From NCBI GenBank assembly GCA_032164295.1, contig JAJHTX010000012.1, forward strand, positions 620,001-684,000: DNA of 64,000 bases, read 5' to 3'. The notes under the pieces were generated by a model. The model did not search any database. It was not told the origin of the DNA and saw only the letters and a program-made list of their open reading frames with translations. The position numbers and the translations under genes are program-made. This document shows positions 1-11,584 of this stretch, one piece after another. Numbering within the stretch: the stretch's first letter is position 1; each line of letters begins with the position of its first letter. This DNA comes from Inonotus obliquus. Taxonomy: Eukaryota > Basidiomycota > Agaricomycetes > Hymenochaetales > Hymenochaetaceae.

Positions 1-1813
1 ACGAAAGACAATAAGCTATCAGCTCCTCGCTGAACGCTGTCTCGACTTCATTCAGACCCGTGAATACATTGCTACCATTCGTTCTTCATATTCATAGAGC
101 GTCAGTACAAAGGACTCTCCGGGAGTTCGTCGATGCCTACCCAGTATTCGTACCCAAGAACATCATCCAATTCTCTGCGGCGTGTTCCACGACCCCCGGT
201 TCATTCTGAGTTGGGTTGGGATGGTTATAGCGATATGTCCACGCTTTCGAATGTATTACACCCGCGTTGCCGACTGTCTCTCGCTGTACGTCTGGCGCGT
301 CAGTACCGGTCAAGATTGGGTAACTTGAATAATAATACTCACCCCGCAGCGAACCATAGGTTCTCCGGTAGCAGTTCGTATCCATTCGTCGTCTGACGAG
401 AACTGTGAGCGATCATACACTTTATTGTATTTCCTTAATTCGTCAGGCGTCAGTTGAGGATACGATCGATGTATATAATCCGTGATATCCGGTGAGCCAG
501 TAACTGTCTCATTACTCGTGGCCCTATTTCGTCGTGAGTAGGAAGAGCAAACTATACTAAACACCTATACCTTACCCTGATATCACCGGGACACGAGCAA
601 AGCTGCCCTCGGCCAGCAACCTGGTAGGATAATCAGGTATGAGTGTGCCATCTACAACCGGACGCCATTTGTTGAACAAAGATCCATTGCTAATCGTCGA
701 TCAGATTCAATGATAGGCAAAGTATTGATGATTAGATCACGTACAAAGACGCACCAGCATCCTGTGCTCTTGCTAGGGCGCTTATTGGCGCGTTTCGTAA
801 ACAACGAACGGTAGATTCAACGGACCCGAGACCTCCGCAACCAGTCTGCTCGGCATAGAATTTGAATAATGGCTTCGGTGCGACTGTAAATCAGCCCTGC
901 TTGGATCACCGACGGATGCTTACCTCCTGTTGCTCTAGCAATGGTATGACTTCTCTGTCGATGCTTTGTGCAATCGCACCAGAAAACAATCCCCTTGACC
1001 CAGAGTTTGCGATCAGGTGTATCTGTACACTTCCTCCACCCGCACTCTGGCCATTTATCGTTACCTGGTCGGGATCACCTCCAAACGCTGCTATGCTCTC
1101 TTGTACCCATTTGAGCGCGAGTACTTGATCCTTGATTCCTGCGTTCATGTCAGCACCACCCGACCTCTCGAAGTCGGGATGTGCGAGGAACCCGAAAGAA
1201 TCGAGTCGGTAGTAGACGGAAACTATCACGACGTTGGGTGACTGATTGATCCAATGGTCGAATGGCCAGTTCCGAGGGTTTCCATATACATAACCTATGC
1301 TGAGAATCAACCTCGCTATTCATACTTTTCTAAAATTAGGCTCACCTCCACCATGAATGTAAAATAATACGGGAACTAACAGTGATGAAATCAGATATGC
1401 CAGGAACAAAACGCAGATTGCTTACGTTTACTACGAGAGCTCGCGTTGACAGGGGTGTATATATTGATCTTCAGCCAGTCCTCGCTTCCTGCACCACCAG
1501 CATCACCTTGACCTATGCTACCTTGGATGCAGAAGTCAGGGTAACTAGTCGCATCAATAACCTCATCGTTCCCCTCCAGTTTCTCGGGATCCAGAGGAAC
1601 AGGTGCACGAAAGCGAAGGTCCCCGACAGGAGGCTCTGCATACGGCACTCCAAGAAATGCTAGGCTGAACGGTTCTGTGAAGTTCCCGAGGTACTTTGCA
1701 TACCCAACATCAACAATATGTCCGTTACTGGAGAAATTCACCGGACTTGCTCTGCAAAGAGAAAGATGGAGAACGAGTACTGAAGTAATAAGGTGGAGAG
1801 TGGAGAGTCGCAT
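1..1813 (-). CDS. secreted type-B carboxylesterase/lipase (3' end outside window)
   Basis: Alpha/beta-hydrolase that probably cleaves ester bonds outside the cell. The start at 1813 gives a signal peptide (MRLSTLHLITSVLVLHLSLC, then RASP). Family motifs follow in order: FLGVPYAEPPVGDLRF, the oxyanion loop after an intron (PVLFYIHGG), VVIVSVYYRL, and the nucleophile elbow GQSAGG near 1040, where most relatives have GESAGG. Later exons give RNAPISALARAQDAG, VDGTLIPDYPTRLLAEG and, near 150-200, EHAAENWMMFLG, probably carrying the catalytic His. At least six short introns are seen, for example after 1426 (GTAAGC) and after 317 (GTGAGT). The frame is open to base 1, where the last exon (FTGLNEVETAFSEELIAY) runs out. 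I see no disabling change. The substrate cannot be told from sequence. A dead second copy lies at 2990-4815. Confidence 0.85.
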
Positions 1814-2106
1814 GATACACGGCCTGTAGTCTGCTCAGAGACGGCAAAGAAGAATGCGGAATATCCTCGTATTACTTATATGATTGGAGACAGTGTCCGG
1901 TACTGAATCCTGACTATCACAATGTAAAGTCATGGCGCAAAAGCTAGACATTCCGTGCGTTCCCAAGACCAACGGCTTTGCTCGGGCCTCGATGCTATGG
2001 GGAAGTAGCTGACCGATGACCATCACATGCATATGATGTTTATTCTGCAAATAATTGTCAATATTCCATCACTGAGAAAGAGAGTCAGAAGGCAATTCGA
2101 ACCACT

Positions 2107-2359
2107 TTATGTTTCATATTCCATTACAGACACGCATTTCTTAGTGTCATAAGATATGCGGAGCAACATTCCGGACTTCAATGGTTTTCCCTCTCGTCTT
2201 CCGCAAACTGTGCGAGTGTCGGTCCATGAGGGTATCAGCCAGCTGACCATAGGCGGCGCGCGAGGCGACAACTCGGGGCATTGGCTCAAAAGTATCTATT
2301 TTTTCTGAATTCGACTTATGTAGCGTGAAAGTCTCGTGATGATGTTGAGCACATGTTTT
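2107..2359 (-). pseudogene. decayed copy of the 3' exon of the gene at 5205-6177
   Basis: The minus strand reads DTFEPMPRVV...YGQLADTLMDRHSHSLRK, which matches DTYEPMPSYRLCTADGVCQLTETLLDRLKVTLEK in the last exon of the gene at 5205-6177. The DNA shows the same alignment with substitutions and small frame shifts. No upstream exons are present, so this is a partial copy left by the segmental duplication, cut off on its right by the MITE that starts at 2360. Confidence 0.65.
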
Positions 2360-2715
2360 CACGGCGGGCAAAATAGGATATCAGCGGGCATTAAATTTAA
2401 AGAACTTTTCTCGCAATTATTTTAAATATCAGACAGCATATCGACCTTGCCGATATTATTAATATAAACCACGTGCCCATATTTTTTATATCGATATGGA
2501 TATCGATTGGGTTGATATTTTAAATTCCCATCTGTTTTTGAGCATATCTTCCGGAAAAATAGTCTAAACATCTACTTTAAATATCGGTAAGTATATCAAT
2601 CCCGCCGGTATTATAAATATAAGTCACGTGCTGATATGCTTGCCGATATTCAAAATTTCGTCAAAAAAATAATTTTAAATACCGCACCCTCTGATATTCT
2701 ATTTTGCCCGCCGTG
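2360..2715. mobile_element. 356-bp MITE with 25-bp terminal inverted repeats
   Basis: The left end reads CACGGCGGGCAAAATAGGAT and the right end, reverse complemented, CACGGCGGGCAAAATAGAAT. Over 25 bp there is one difference. TTT lies directly outside both ends (2357-2359 and 2716-2718), which fits a 3-bp target duplication. The interior is AT-rich with many GATATC/GATATT words and no coding capacity. The CAC start and 3-bp duplication would fit a CACTA-type non-autonomous element, but T runs make the duplication weak evidence. Confidence 0.75.
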
Positions 2716-2989
2716 TTTCAAGAACGGAAGCTTCCGGATGATCAGCACTACCATCGATTTATCTGCCTTCCTCAACCACCACAAAACTCGAGCAGTCAGA
2801 AAGCGTATCAGACGCTGGACACTTGTTAAAGGAAGAACCGAAGTTGTGACTGGCTCTATTATCTATAAACGGGGAATCGGATTCAGAAGACGAGGGCGGG
2901 TGCCCACGATAGACATTACGGAGATGATATGCGGTATGACTGGCGCAATGTGTGCGGCGTGCGCACACTATGATCAGCTAACGATGCCA

Positions 2990-4815
2990 CAAACGAACAA
3001 CTCCAAATGCCACTTATAGTTGTACTATTGCCCATTCTCATTCCCATAGAAGCTGGCGACTTTGCGAGCTTGAAGGTGTTCGGATCCTTTGGACGCACGA
3101 ACGAAAGCCAGTATGCTAGCAGATCCTCGCTGAACACCGACTAAACCTCAATCAGACCTACAAACACGGTGCTACCATTCGCTTTCAAGTTCACCAACTG
3201 TCAGTATTGAACGAATACTCGGACACTCATCGACGCTTATCCGGTAGTCTTACCCAAGAACATCATCCGATTCCCCGCGGAATGCACCACAATCTACGGC
3301 TGATCAGAAATTGGTTCTGGTTGATTGTAACATTAAGTCCGCGTTTCTGAATGCTCCACTCCTCCTGCAGAACTCATGATTTCTTACTATGATTCTATAG
3401 ACGGTCAGAACTGGGCAAGATTGGATAACACGAGTGATACCACTCACTCCACAGAGTTCCATTGGTTCTCCTCTGCCGGACCGAATCCAGTTGCTCCAGT
3501 CGTCTTCGGACGAGAAATATTGTTGATTGTACACGTCATTGAATGCAATCAATTCGCCGGATGTTGGCAAAGGACTTCCCGTTGTATGCAGTATGTAACA
3601 CTCGTCGTGTTGAGAAACGGTCTCGCTGCTCATTGCTCTGACCTGTAATGGGTTGAACATGCACCTGCGGTTCATATATGCCTCTTACCACTTTGCCCTC
3701 AGTCAGCAACTTAGTAGGATAATCGGGGATGAATATGCCATCCATGACATGATGCAACCTTTTGTGCAGAGATCGCTATTCGACAATTAGGTTCCAGTAC
3801 CGGCCAAAGTACTAATGATTGGTTCACGCTCTTGCTAATTGATACTGGATGAGTTGCGCTAACCTTCAGGAGTTGGTTCGACATAGCCGAGGCTTCTACA
3901 GCCAGCATACTCTGCATAGGAATCGAACAATGGCTTCAGTGATATTGTTCAGCCATGCGTCACCTCCACGAAAGAAGGAACGGATCTTCTCTTGTTGTTT
4001 GGGCAGCGGTGGGGCTTGTATCTAGAGGCTTTGCACGATTGCAAACAAGCTCTTCGACCCCATATTTGCGACCGAGAGTATCTGTACACCCGCACTACCT
4101 GCGCTCTGACGGTAGTCGTCATCAGGTCCGGGTCACCTTCAAATGCTGTTATGTTGCCATGCACCCATTCCAGTGTTAGCACCGTATCTTGATGCCCACA
4201 TACAAATCAACAGCACCCGACATAAGAAGTCTGGATGTGCAAGGTGACGAGTCTATAGTAGACGGAAGCTATCATGAAGTTGGATGATTGATTGATCCAA
4301 TGCTCAAATTCCCAGTTCCAAGGGTTTCCAAAGACATGCCCTGTGTGAAGGATAAATCCGAGCATTTCCAGTGCCGAAGAATAGACTATCCCCGGCCGCG
4401 AATATAAAATAGAATAGGCACTGTCCATGTGGTATCAGCACAGGTTTGAATCTTGGGTGCGAGGATACGATCAACTCACGTCTACTGCTGGACATTGCAT
4501 TGACGGATGTGCATTGATGTGCATTCAAATATCGTCAGGCAACCTTCACATCCCGCGCCGCCAGGTTCGCCTTGACTACCTTGGATACAGAAATCAGGAT
4601 AACTGGTCACATCAATAACTTCATCATTTTCCTTCAGTTTGTCCGTATTCAGAGGGACGGGTGCTCGAAAATGAAGATCCCCAGACAGGGTTCTCTGTAT
4701 GGCTCTCCAAGAAAGTGAGGCTGAACGTTTCCGTGCAGTTCCCAAAGTGCCTTGTATGCCCAACAACGACATTATGAAGCAAAGGAACGGTGGATAGAGC
4801 GTTGCATGTTTCACA
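2990..4815 (-). pseudogene. type-B carboxylesterase pseudogene
   Basis: Second copy of the esterase at 1-1813. Recognisable pieces in order on the minus strand: FRAPVPLNTDKLKENDEVIDVTSYPDFCIQG (4600-4690), NFMIASVYYRL (4260-4320), MLTLEWVHGNITAFEGDPDLMTT (4110-4180), VMDGIFIPDYPTKLLTEGKV (3680-3760) and LLAYWLSFVRPKDPNTFKLA near 3060-3130, the last being C-terminal sequence that copy 1 loses at the window edge. The nucleophile region is destroyed: the frame after DPDLMTT shifts, so the expected GxSxG elbow is missing. The N-terminal signal region is also shifted. Not expected to make an active enzyme. Confidence 0.8.
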
Positions 4816-5204
4816 GCCTTTAGTCTGCATAGACACAGTGAGAAAAATGCAAGTTATTCTTGAAGAATTGATATGTTTAGAAACGGCGTTCGATACAGGG
4901 GCAGGGGCTAATGGTCAATGCAATGTCAACCAATGAACCAAACGGCGTTCCTGTTACTGGACATTTCTTGCATTCCAACAATCAGGCTTCTATTATATGA
5001 TGCATCCTGTAATGGTTGTCTGATCAACCTCATATGAATCAAAATACCAACATCAGGCACCTTTGCAGCTGCTGCTGGTCCTGCGGATATCCGTAAGTGC
5101 TTCAATACACGGCAACGGAGTTAGAGGACAGTCCGAACCGATCCATAATTCCATTGGAGAGACGTGTTTCTTCCTTGTAATGATGGCGGAGTGATATGTT
5201 AGAC

Positions 5205-6177
5205 CTATTGGTGACGCATCTCGTCTTCTGTAATCTTTTCCAGTGTCACTTTCAATCGATCCAATAGGGTCTCGGTAAGCTGGCATACGCCATCCGCGGT
5301 ACATAGGCGATAACTTGGCATTGGCTCGTAGGTGTCCATTAACATCCGACCCTCTTCAACGCGGACGGAAGCGAGAATGTCGTCTGGGTCCGCTATACGG
5401 CCGAGTGGAGGTATCTTCCTTTGATCTGCAATACGAAAGACGTTGGAAAACGAGATCCTCATTTCATGAGTGTTGCTAAGGACGCACCGAAGATGTGCAT
5501 CCAACCACTCTGAGCTTGGATGGCACCGTTTGTCCAGATTTCGTCTTGAAGCAGGTTTTCCTGAATTGTCCTATGTAAGACCGGCAAGAACTCCTCTGTA
5601 TGTACACAGTAATGAATTCGTGCTTTCAAAGGTAGCTCGATTGGAAAGTGCTCACCATTCTGCTTGAAATCATTCAACCCGTTCCCACCGTCCTCAGAGC
5701 CAGACAGAGCCAGGGCAGGCAACCAGCCCAGAACCACCTTACTTCCTGCGCTTATGGGCCGTCGCTCAATGAAGCTTAGCGCAAATACAGGATGAAGAAG
5801 CTCGTCATCGTCGAAGAGATGATAAAAGAGTGATGGATGCGAATCATCTTTTACTGCGGTGTGTCCAGGCTCGTTTGCTTCGGTAGTGTACATTGCCATC
5901 CTTGTGATACCTGAAGAAAGTGTGTAAGAACTTGAGGGGTTTCAGTAACGAGACCATAATCACCTAGATTCAAGCTCCGAGGAATCCGTTGGATTCTCGC
6001 CGTTGAACGTTTCGAGAATGTGAGCTGTGCGGTCGGAGTGGCATGAGCTGTCTGCCGAGCATCGTTCAAGCGAGACGAGTTGAAGGCATAATTTCTACTG
6101 CTCGCAGTCAAAGGAGATGTGGCTTTCCGGTTGGCATATCGACGTGTATGAGCTCTCAAGCATCTTTGGGTGAGCAT
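5205..6177 (-). CDS. conserved fungal protein, probably mitochondrial, function unknown
   Basis: Three exons (6177-5964, 5910-5488, 5425-5205) join in frame to give about 285 residues. The N-terminus (MLTQRCLRAHTRRYANRK, followed by Ser/Arg/Thr-rich sequence with no acid for ~38 residues) looks like a mitochondrial targeting peptide. The C-terminal exon has RIADPDDILASVRVEEG, then DTYEPMPSYRLCTADGVCQL, a pattern I associate with conserved fungal hypothetical proteins. I cannot name a reaction or domain. Introns are 53 and 62 bp with GTGATT..CAG and GTGCGT..CAG ends. A decayed copy of exon 3 lies at 2107-2359. Unrelated in product to its neighbours. Confidence 0.7.
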
Positions 6178-6376
6178 GAGGATGTCCTCTGCAACGCTTG
6201 GGTGCAGCGGGGAAGGTCAGAAAAGTTGAAAGATCGACGGTCTGCACGTGTCGTCATAAAATAAATAGGCAGCCAAAGAATATCAATATCAATATTAATG
6301 TTATCCCAGCCTCACATTTCAATATCATTCTGCAGCAGAGAGCAGATGAGAACAAGAAAAATCTCCATAATAAAGT

Positions 6377-7842
6377 CTAATTTTGATCTTCGACAAGGTT
6401 CTTTGCCGCAGTCACGTCTGCTTGAACCATCTCCTTCACAAGAGAATCGAAATCAATAGTACGCTTCCAACCGAGTTCCTTTTCTGCTTTTTCCGGGTTG
6501 CCGAGTAACAGACTATGGAACGAGTTTCAGTCAAGCAGCAAGATGCATGGAAGGTGATGCTTCACTTACTCAACTTCTGCTGGACGGAAATAACGTGGGT
6601 CGATTTTGACAACGGTCTTACCTGTCTTGGTGTCGACACCTACCTCATCCACGCCGGATCCCTCCCATCTACGAGATGCAAACACTGAGAGCCAAACTCA
6701 GAAGATTATGTGGGACTGACTTGATATGCATGCCAAGCTCTGCGAAGGCCTTTTCCACGAACTCCCGAACAGGATGTGTTTCACCAGTAGCGAGGACAAA
6801 GTCTTCCGGTTCTGGCTGCTGGAGCATCCTCCACATTCCCTCGACATAATCCCGAGCTAGGACAAAGTCTCAATACTATGATTGGCCGTGACTAATAATA
6901 GAATCGTACCATGTCCCCAGTCTCGACGGGCATCCAGGTTACCAAGATACAGGCAGTGCTGCTTCCCTAGGCTGATCTCTGCAGCCGCGCGAGAAATTTT
7001 ACGCGTTACGAATGTACGCCCGCGGCGTGGGCTTTCGTGATTGAAAAGTATCCCGTTGCAAGCATACATTCCGTATGCCTCTCTGTAGTTCACAGTGATC
7101 CAGAAGGCATATAGTTTGGCCGCTCCATACGGGCTGCGAGGATAGAATGGAGTCTTTTCGGTTTGTGGTGTCTCTGCAACTTTGCCGTATAACTCCGATG
7201 TAGAGGCTTGATAGAAACGAACATGTTTTTCGAGTCCGCATGTACGAATCGCGTCCAAGAGGCGTAGTGTTCCGAGACCATCAATATCACCAGTATATTC
7301 TGCCATTTCAAACGATACTTTCACGTGTGATTGTGCTCCAAGATTGTATACTTCTGTTGGTTGAACTGAGGCGATGATGTAGACCAGGTTGGTACTGTCG
7401 CCAAGGTCACCGTAGTGCAATTTGAACTTATTCGGACCTATCATTGGACATTCATGTCAGACGATAGCACGCAACCAAGAGAGCTGATGTGGTTACACAC
7501 GCTCATGTTGGTCTTCGTAGAGGTGATGTAGACGACCAGTGTTGAAACTGGATGATCTACGAATGATTCCGTGTACTTCATAACCCTTTTCAAGGAGTAG
7601 TTCGGTCCTAGACGTCGTGAGGCAAGATGATCTCAATCAAGGATGCAGTGACTGACAGGTAAGAGCCGTCTTGACCGGTGATGCCTTTGATAAGTTGCAC
7701 GCGACGGGCGTTTGTGAGCTACGAGCCGGCAACAACATGAATTTACGGACTGACCGGAAATAAGTGCAACCTTTCTTTTGCGGTATTGGTCAACAGACGC
7801 AACTCTGAGGTTACCAAAGGGATGAGTAGAAATATCAGACAT
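6377..7842 (-). CDS. gmd: GDP-mannose 4,6-dehydratase
   Basis: Converts GDP-D-mannose to GDP-4-keto-6-deoxy-D-mannose, the first step to GDP-L-fucose and related deoxysugars; an NADP-dependent short-chain dehydrogenase fold enzyme of the cytosol. Joined exons give about 373 residues, the usual family length. Near the N-terminus [14 protein letters not shown] is the glycine-rich nucleotide-binding loop (interrupted by an intron at the second Gly). Then [53 protein letters not shown], and the catalytic YxxxK in [24 protein letters not shown] and RRDWGH follow. The C-terminus is [34 protein letters not shown]. Six introns, all short. The start [11 protein letters not shown] is the first Met of the open exon. 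No GDP-fucose synthase gene is visible in the window. Confidence 0.93.
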
Positions 7843-8324
7843 TATAACCTCTGCTTTTGGGGTGGTTTTGTCGTCGAGATAGAGAGTAAGAGGTAGAGAA
7901 AGAATGGAACGGCGGAGGCGAGACGGCGATTAGAGACGAACATATGGTCAGAACCTAACACTCTCAGCCGGTGCTTCCAGGTGATCAACATTGCCTTTTA
8001 TGGAAGTCCGATCAAATCCATCAAAGATGCCATCAGCCTTTTTACTCCCGTCTTGGCCTATAACAGACAGACGCGACCTTGCCTCTGTTTTTGTCGTAAG
8101 CAACTTGTGATCCGGATACTGTATTGATGCCAATTTTACACCAGCAGGTCGACGGGTGCAATCAAGACACTCCTCGCACTTACCCACGACCACAGTTACT
8201 TTTCGCTTCTCCGAGTCTATCATGTAAAATTAGCACACCCTTGCAGGCTATGCGCGAGGAAACAGACGGATGCAGTCTCTTTCGTCTAGCCGTCTAATTG
8301 CATGCGAGTACCTTGTCGAGGAGA
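7843..8324. other. divergent intergenic region with a 92-codon ORF of unclear status
   Basis: This lies between the dehydratase start and the Egh16-like gene promoter and should hold both promoters. On the minus strand 8223-7948 is open (MIDSEKRKVTVVVGKCEECLDC...NVDHLEAPAESVRF) with two close Cys pairs but no family I recognise. Bases ~7972-8055 recur almost unchanged at ~59059-59145 (see that entry), so part of this stretch may be a dispersed repeat rather than a gene. Confidence 0.4.
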
Positions 8325-8508
8325 TATAAAATGACACATTTCACGTCTCTCGTCCATCAGTCGACTCAGTACTATCAACTAGCCTCTTCAGAGCCAGGTG
8401 CTCCCTCTTCTTGTTCTTTCGTTCTCTTACGGTAAGCACCTACGGTTGATACTGCAATCAGGTGCTTAAAGTAGCTACTTACTCCAGGCAGGGCCATTCC
8501 ACTTCTCC
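8325..8508 (+). promoter_or_regulatory. TATA box and 5'-UTR intron of the Egh16-like gene
   Basis: TATAAAA at 8325-8331 is followed by a pyrimidine/CA-rich stretch suited to transcription starts. A likely leader intron runs 8432-8487: GTAAGC donor, TACTCCAG acceptor, with the acceptor 21 bp before the ATG at 8509. The leader intron is inferred from the splice signals and the clean signal-peptide start that follows. Confidence 0.55.
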
Positions 8509-9743
8509 ATGTTCTTCAAATTGCAACTTGCTTCTCTTGCACTCGTCGCTCTTTTCTTCAGTCGCGTCGATGCACACGGCACCATCACTTCTGTTCAAGG
8601 CGCAAATGGTGTAAACGGGGCAGGGTATGCACTATCGGAATAGTATTAAACATGCATACAAGCTGATTGGCTCTCGCCAAGATTCGGTATCATCGCGTCG
8701 ACTCCTAGGAACGGTGGTCTTCCGGTTCCTTTCGAGGTTCGTCACATCAACTCATGTACATTGCATGACAGTGTGATGACCAGATCTTTGTAGCAAGACA
8801 CCAGTATTATCCGAGACAGAGAGATCAACTCTGGTCGGACTGGTGCCTGTGGGCGAACTCCAGCGGGAGGAAACAACGATGTCGCTCAGCAATTGTCAGG
8901 TAAGGTCAAGCACCAGTAAACTCGCATACTACCTGCTAACGGAACGGTTGAAGCTGCCTCGGCTGCTGGACTTCCGTCAGCTTCTGCAGATGGCTCAGTC
9001 ACAATGACTCTGCATCAAGTTAACCAAGATGGAGCCGGGTAAGTATCTTTTCAGTGTCAAGATGTTGGGACTCTAATGTTGATTTCGTCAGGCCTTACCG
9101 CTGCGATGTCTCCGCTGACGGTGGAGCGACTTTCACAGATGCGGAAGTCATGCAGAATGTGCCAGGTTTTTCCAGCCTGAGCTTATCCGTGGCAAAGGAC
9201 TTTAAGTTAGTGGCTCAGATGCCTGCGTGAGTCCTCCTAACAAAACTTTACCCTGCTATACTCAAAAGGCTCATTGTGTCTTAGTGGGATTCAATGTGCA
9301 GGTGGACCCAATGGCGATGCGTGCATAGTAAGGTGTCGTAACAGCGCACTTGCTGGTCCCTTTGGATCTTGCGTTGCTGTCACGAACAGCGGCTCTAGGT
9401 AAGACTGGGCCTGGTACCTTTGCTCCCCCTTTCCAGTGTCAAGTTGGCTGATCGTCATTTTGTTGTATTAGCAACAGCACGACAGCATCAACAGGTTCGA
9501 ACGAAGCGTAAGTCTTCCACCATCTATCCTTATTCTACCTAATGCTAAACTCTTCTTTTTTTCAGCGCCGCCTCGCCAGCGTCCGCCACAGGAAGTAACA
9601 CAGATACGCAAAATGGCGAGAATGGAGGTGGATTCCTCGGTAACCTTGCCAAGGGATTCGGAATCCGCTCGTCAGAGCCAAAGAAGCGGTACATTGCCTC
9701 CCGTATCTCCGGAAAGAGGTCTGGTCTTTGGTTAGATGCATGA
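8509..9743 (+). CDS. Egh16-like (Gas1/MAS3-type) secreted protein
   Basis: Secreted protein of the Egh16/Gas1 family (DUF3129), first known from genes expressed during infection-structure formation in plant-pathogenic fungi; biochemical role unknown. The N-terminus MFFKLQLASLALVALFFSRV, then DAHG, is a signal peptide ending at a His that becomes residue 1 or 2, as in relatives. Joined exons give GITSVQGANGVNG-like sequence, then QDTSIIRDREINSG, GACGRTPAGGNNDVA, GSVTMTLHQVNQDGAGPYRCD, ATFTDAEVMQNVPG and RCRNSALAGPFGSCVAV, with Cys spaced as in the family. The tail is Ser/Thr/Gly-rich (SNSTTASTGSNEA..) and ends KKRYIASRISGKRSGLWLDA. Seven or so short introns, each with GT..AG ends and kept frame. 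Convergent with the DGK1-like gene. Confidence 0.88.
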
Positions 9744-10180
9744 ACCGCGAGACTATGATTATGCACTTTTCTGAGAACATTTGTTTTATGTGAATGTTTG
9801 TGTTTGCTTTTGGGAGGGAAATGGACAATTGGTTGTTTTCTTGTCATGGCTTATGCGTTGGGACTACAGCATTTGTACAAGCTTGAATCGATAGCAGTGA
9901 GTTCAACACTTGCAATCTCGCGCCGATGTTGGTTAGGACATGTGGGTTCCTGCATATGACCCGTCACGATATTGAGATAAATAATACAATTGATTAAAGT
10001 CCACGCCTCATGGCCTAGCAAGAGAAAGCTATTCTCGATTTGCACCTTCGCGCCAGATCGTTGACGTAGGAGACATTTGTGGATGTTTCAAGCAAAATCA
10101 GATGTGAGTGTATTTATTATAAACAAGGATAGGGGGATAAAGTAGTACATAGCGCCAAGGACGCTAAGGTAAACTCTTCA
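9744..10180. other. convergent 3' intergenic region
   Basis: Contains the 3' ends of the Egh16-like gene (+) and the diacylglycerol kinase gene (-). The first ~110 bp are T/G-rich as in a fungal 3' UTR. I see no further gene, RNA or repeat. Confidence 0.5.
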
Positions 10181-11440
10181 TTAGAAGACGTACTCAACAA
10201 GTTTGAAGAAAGCCCAAATAAGACCACCTGACACTATGGGTAAAGTGAGATTATCATCCAAGGAACCGATATCTATCGAAAGGGGTAATGAGAGCGAGTT
10301 CAGAGCAGCTAACATGTGAAGGCAAAGCCAAGTCACATACCTATTGCCTCTGATAATCCGGCTAGAAGTCCGCTGACAAGCGCAACGCAAGTAAACTGAG
10401 CATACGAAATGATTGATTGTGAGTCGCCCTGCACCATCTCGGACAATGACGATGGCTGTTCGCCTAGCGGGACGATCCAACGCCAGAAGGTGAATACGAT
10501 GAGTGCCCCGGTCGCCGCTCCTGCGAGGAAGCCAGCAACTGACTTGCGCTTTGCGAACGGTAAGGGAAGACGTAGGGAGGTGAAAGGAAGAGTGAAGGAC
10601 TGCGGAAGGCGACTCGTTCGAGAACCGTACATGCGGCCGAAAAATGACGCTATCGAATCACACCATGATAAACTATAAATGGAATTAGTGAAACATTGCG
10701 ACGATGTAGGAGACGACCTTTTTCGGCGTACATCAGGATTGAAGCAACTGCGATATCGTCGGGGTAAAACTTCAAGACAAAAATGCAACCCATCAGATAC
10801 CAGATAACACCATTCATTTTTTCCTTTCATGAGATGAGTCGTTAGTAAAAGTTTAACGTGTCGCTCGGTACGAAACCGCACACCTTTTCCGATTCTCGCA
10901 TGAGAAACCCGAGAAACCTTTCATATATGGATGCAAAGCGTTTGCTATTGAGTCGAATGAGATCGGTGGACGCAATGACAGCGCAAGCTCCTGTAAGAAC
11001 CACGGCCACACTCGATGCTGAGACATGTGATGTATACAGAGGAATGACGAAAAACCCTGGAGATGTTCTGGATAAGCGGTGAAGTATATTTGATTTTGAG
11101 AGATAGACTCACCGATAGAGGAATGGAGCAACTTCCGCGGAACCTCCCAGTCTATGGGTGGACTCGCGTGACCCTTGCCATTAGCATCACCACGCCTTAT
11201 GACGGGCTTCTGCTCGACAGCTTTATGAAGGTCACCATTGGTGGTAAAAGCTGGGGGCGAGGCAGAGCTAATTGTATCTTGCCGGTGACGAAGGGTCATT
11301 GGATGTTTGCGTGCTGCTTGTCGCGGTGTCGCGGGCGACGAGTTGAAAAAAGGGATTCTAGGTGGGGGTGAGCGTGTATTTGAGCGACGACGATGAGATC
11401 TAGAATTAAGGGATATAGCGTCGTTTGCGGGGATGGTCAT
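10181..11440 (-). CDS. DGK1: CTP-dependent diacylglycerol kinase (DGK1-like), ER membrane
   Basis: Makes phosphatidate from diacylglycerol using CTP, opposing phosphatidate phosphatase in lipid synthesis at the ER/nuclear membrane; distantly related to dolichol kinase and CDP-DAG synthase. The start MTIPANDAISLNS at 11440 leads a basic, Ser/Arg-rich cytosolic N-terminus of ~85 residues. Family motifs follow after splicing: IDWEVPRKLLHSSIGFF, VIPLYITCL, FYPDDIAVASIL, LSWCDSIASFFGRMYG, KRKSVAGFLAGAATGA and, at the end, IGSLDDNLTLPIVSGG. Several hydrophobic membrane segments are evident (for example ASSVAVVLTGACAVIAS). Five exons with short introns. The upstream Met at 11548 belongs to an open frame but is less likely, because the N-terminus it adds resembles leader sequence. 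Confidence 0.85.
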
Positions 11441-11584
11441 GACTATCGTGAAAAGGAGTGGTTGGTTTAGAGGAGGACATGCAACATGCCCGAAGAGTGC
11501 CTCTCTCGTCCCCAAAGCAAAATCAACTGCTAATGTTATGATATACATGACTAATCATTTGATTATATAATGACAAAAACCCAG

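Larger units (their letters stand above)
1..5360. repeat. direct segmental duplication, two units
   Basis: Bases 1-2359 and about 3098-5360 are diverged direct copies of one block: the esterase, then to its right the 3' end of the gene now at 5205-6177. The opening of each unit aligns (bases 1-80 against 3098-3180, both containing CCTCGCTGAAC and GCTACCATTCG). The esterase reading frames align throughout. The right-hand end of unit A carries a decayed version of the last exon of the neighbouring gene. Unit A kept the esterase and lost the neighbour; unit B kept the neighbour and lost the esterase. A MITE lies between the units. Confidence 0.75.

Noticed and set aside
1835..2050. 71-codon minus-strand ORF upstream of the esterase
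   Set aside because: Lies in the likely esterase promoter, and the counterpart in the second unit is not open.
10853..11548. 231-aa uninterrupted reading of the DGK1-like first exon
   Set aside because: The latter part reads through introns; splicing at GTGAGT gives the family motif HSSIGFF and then VIPLYITCL.
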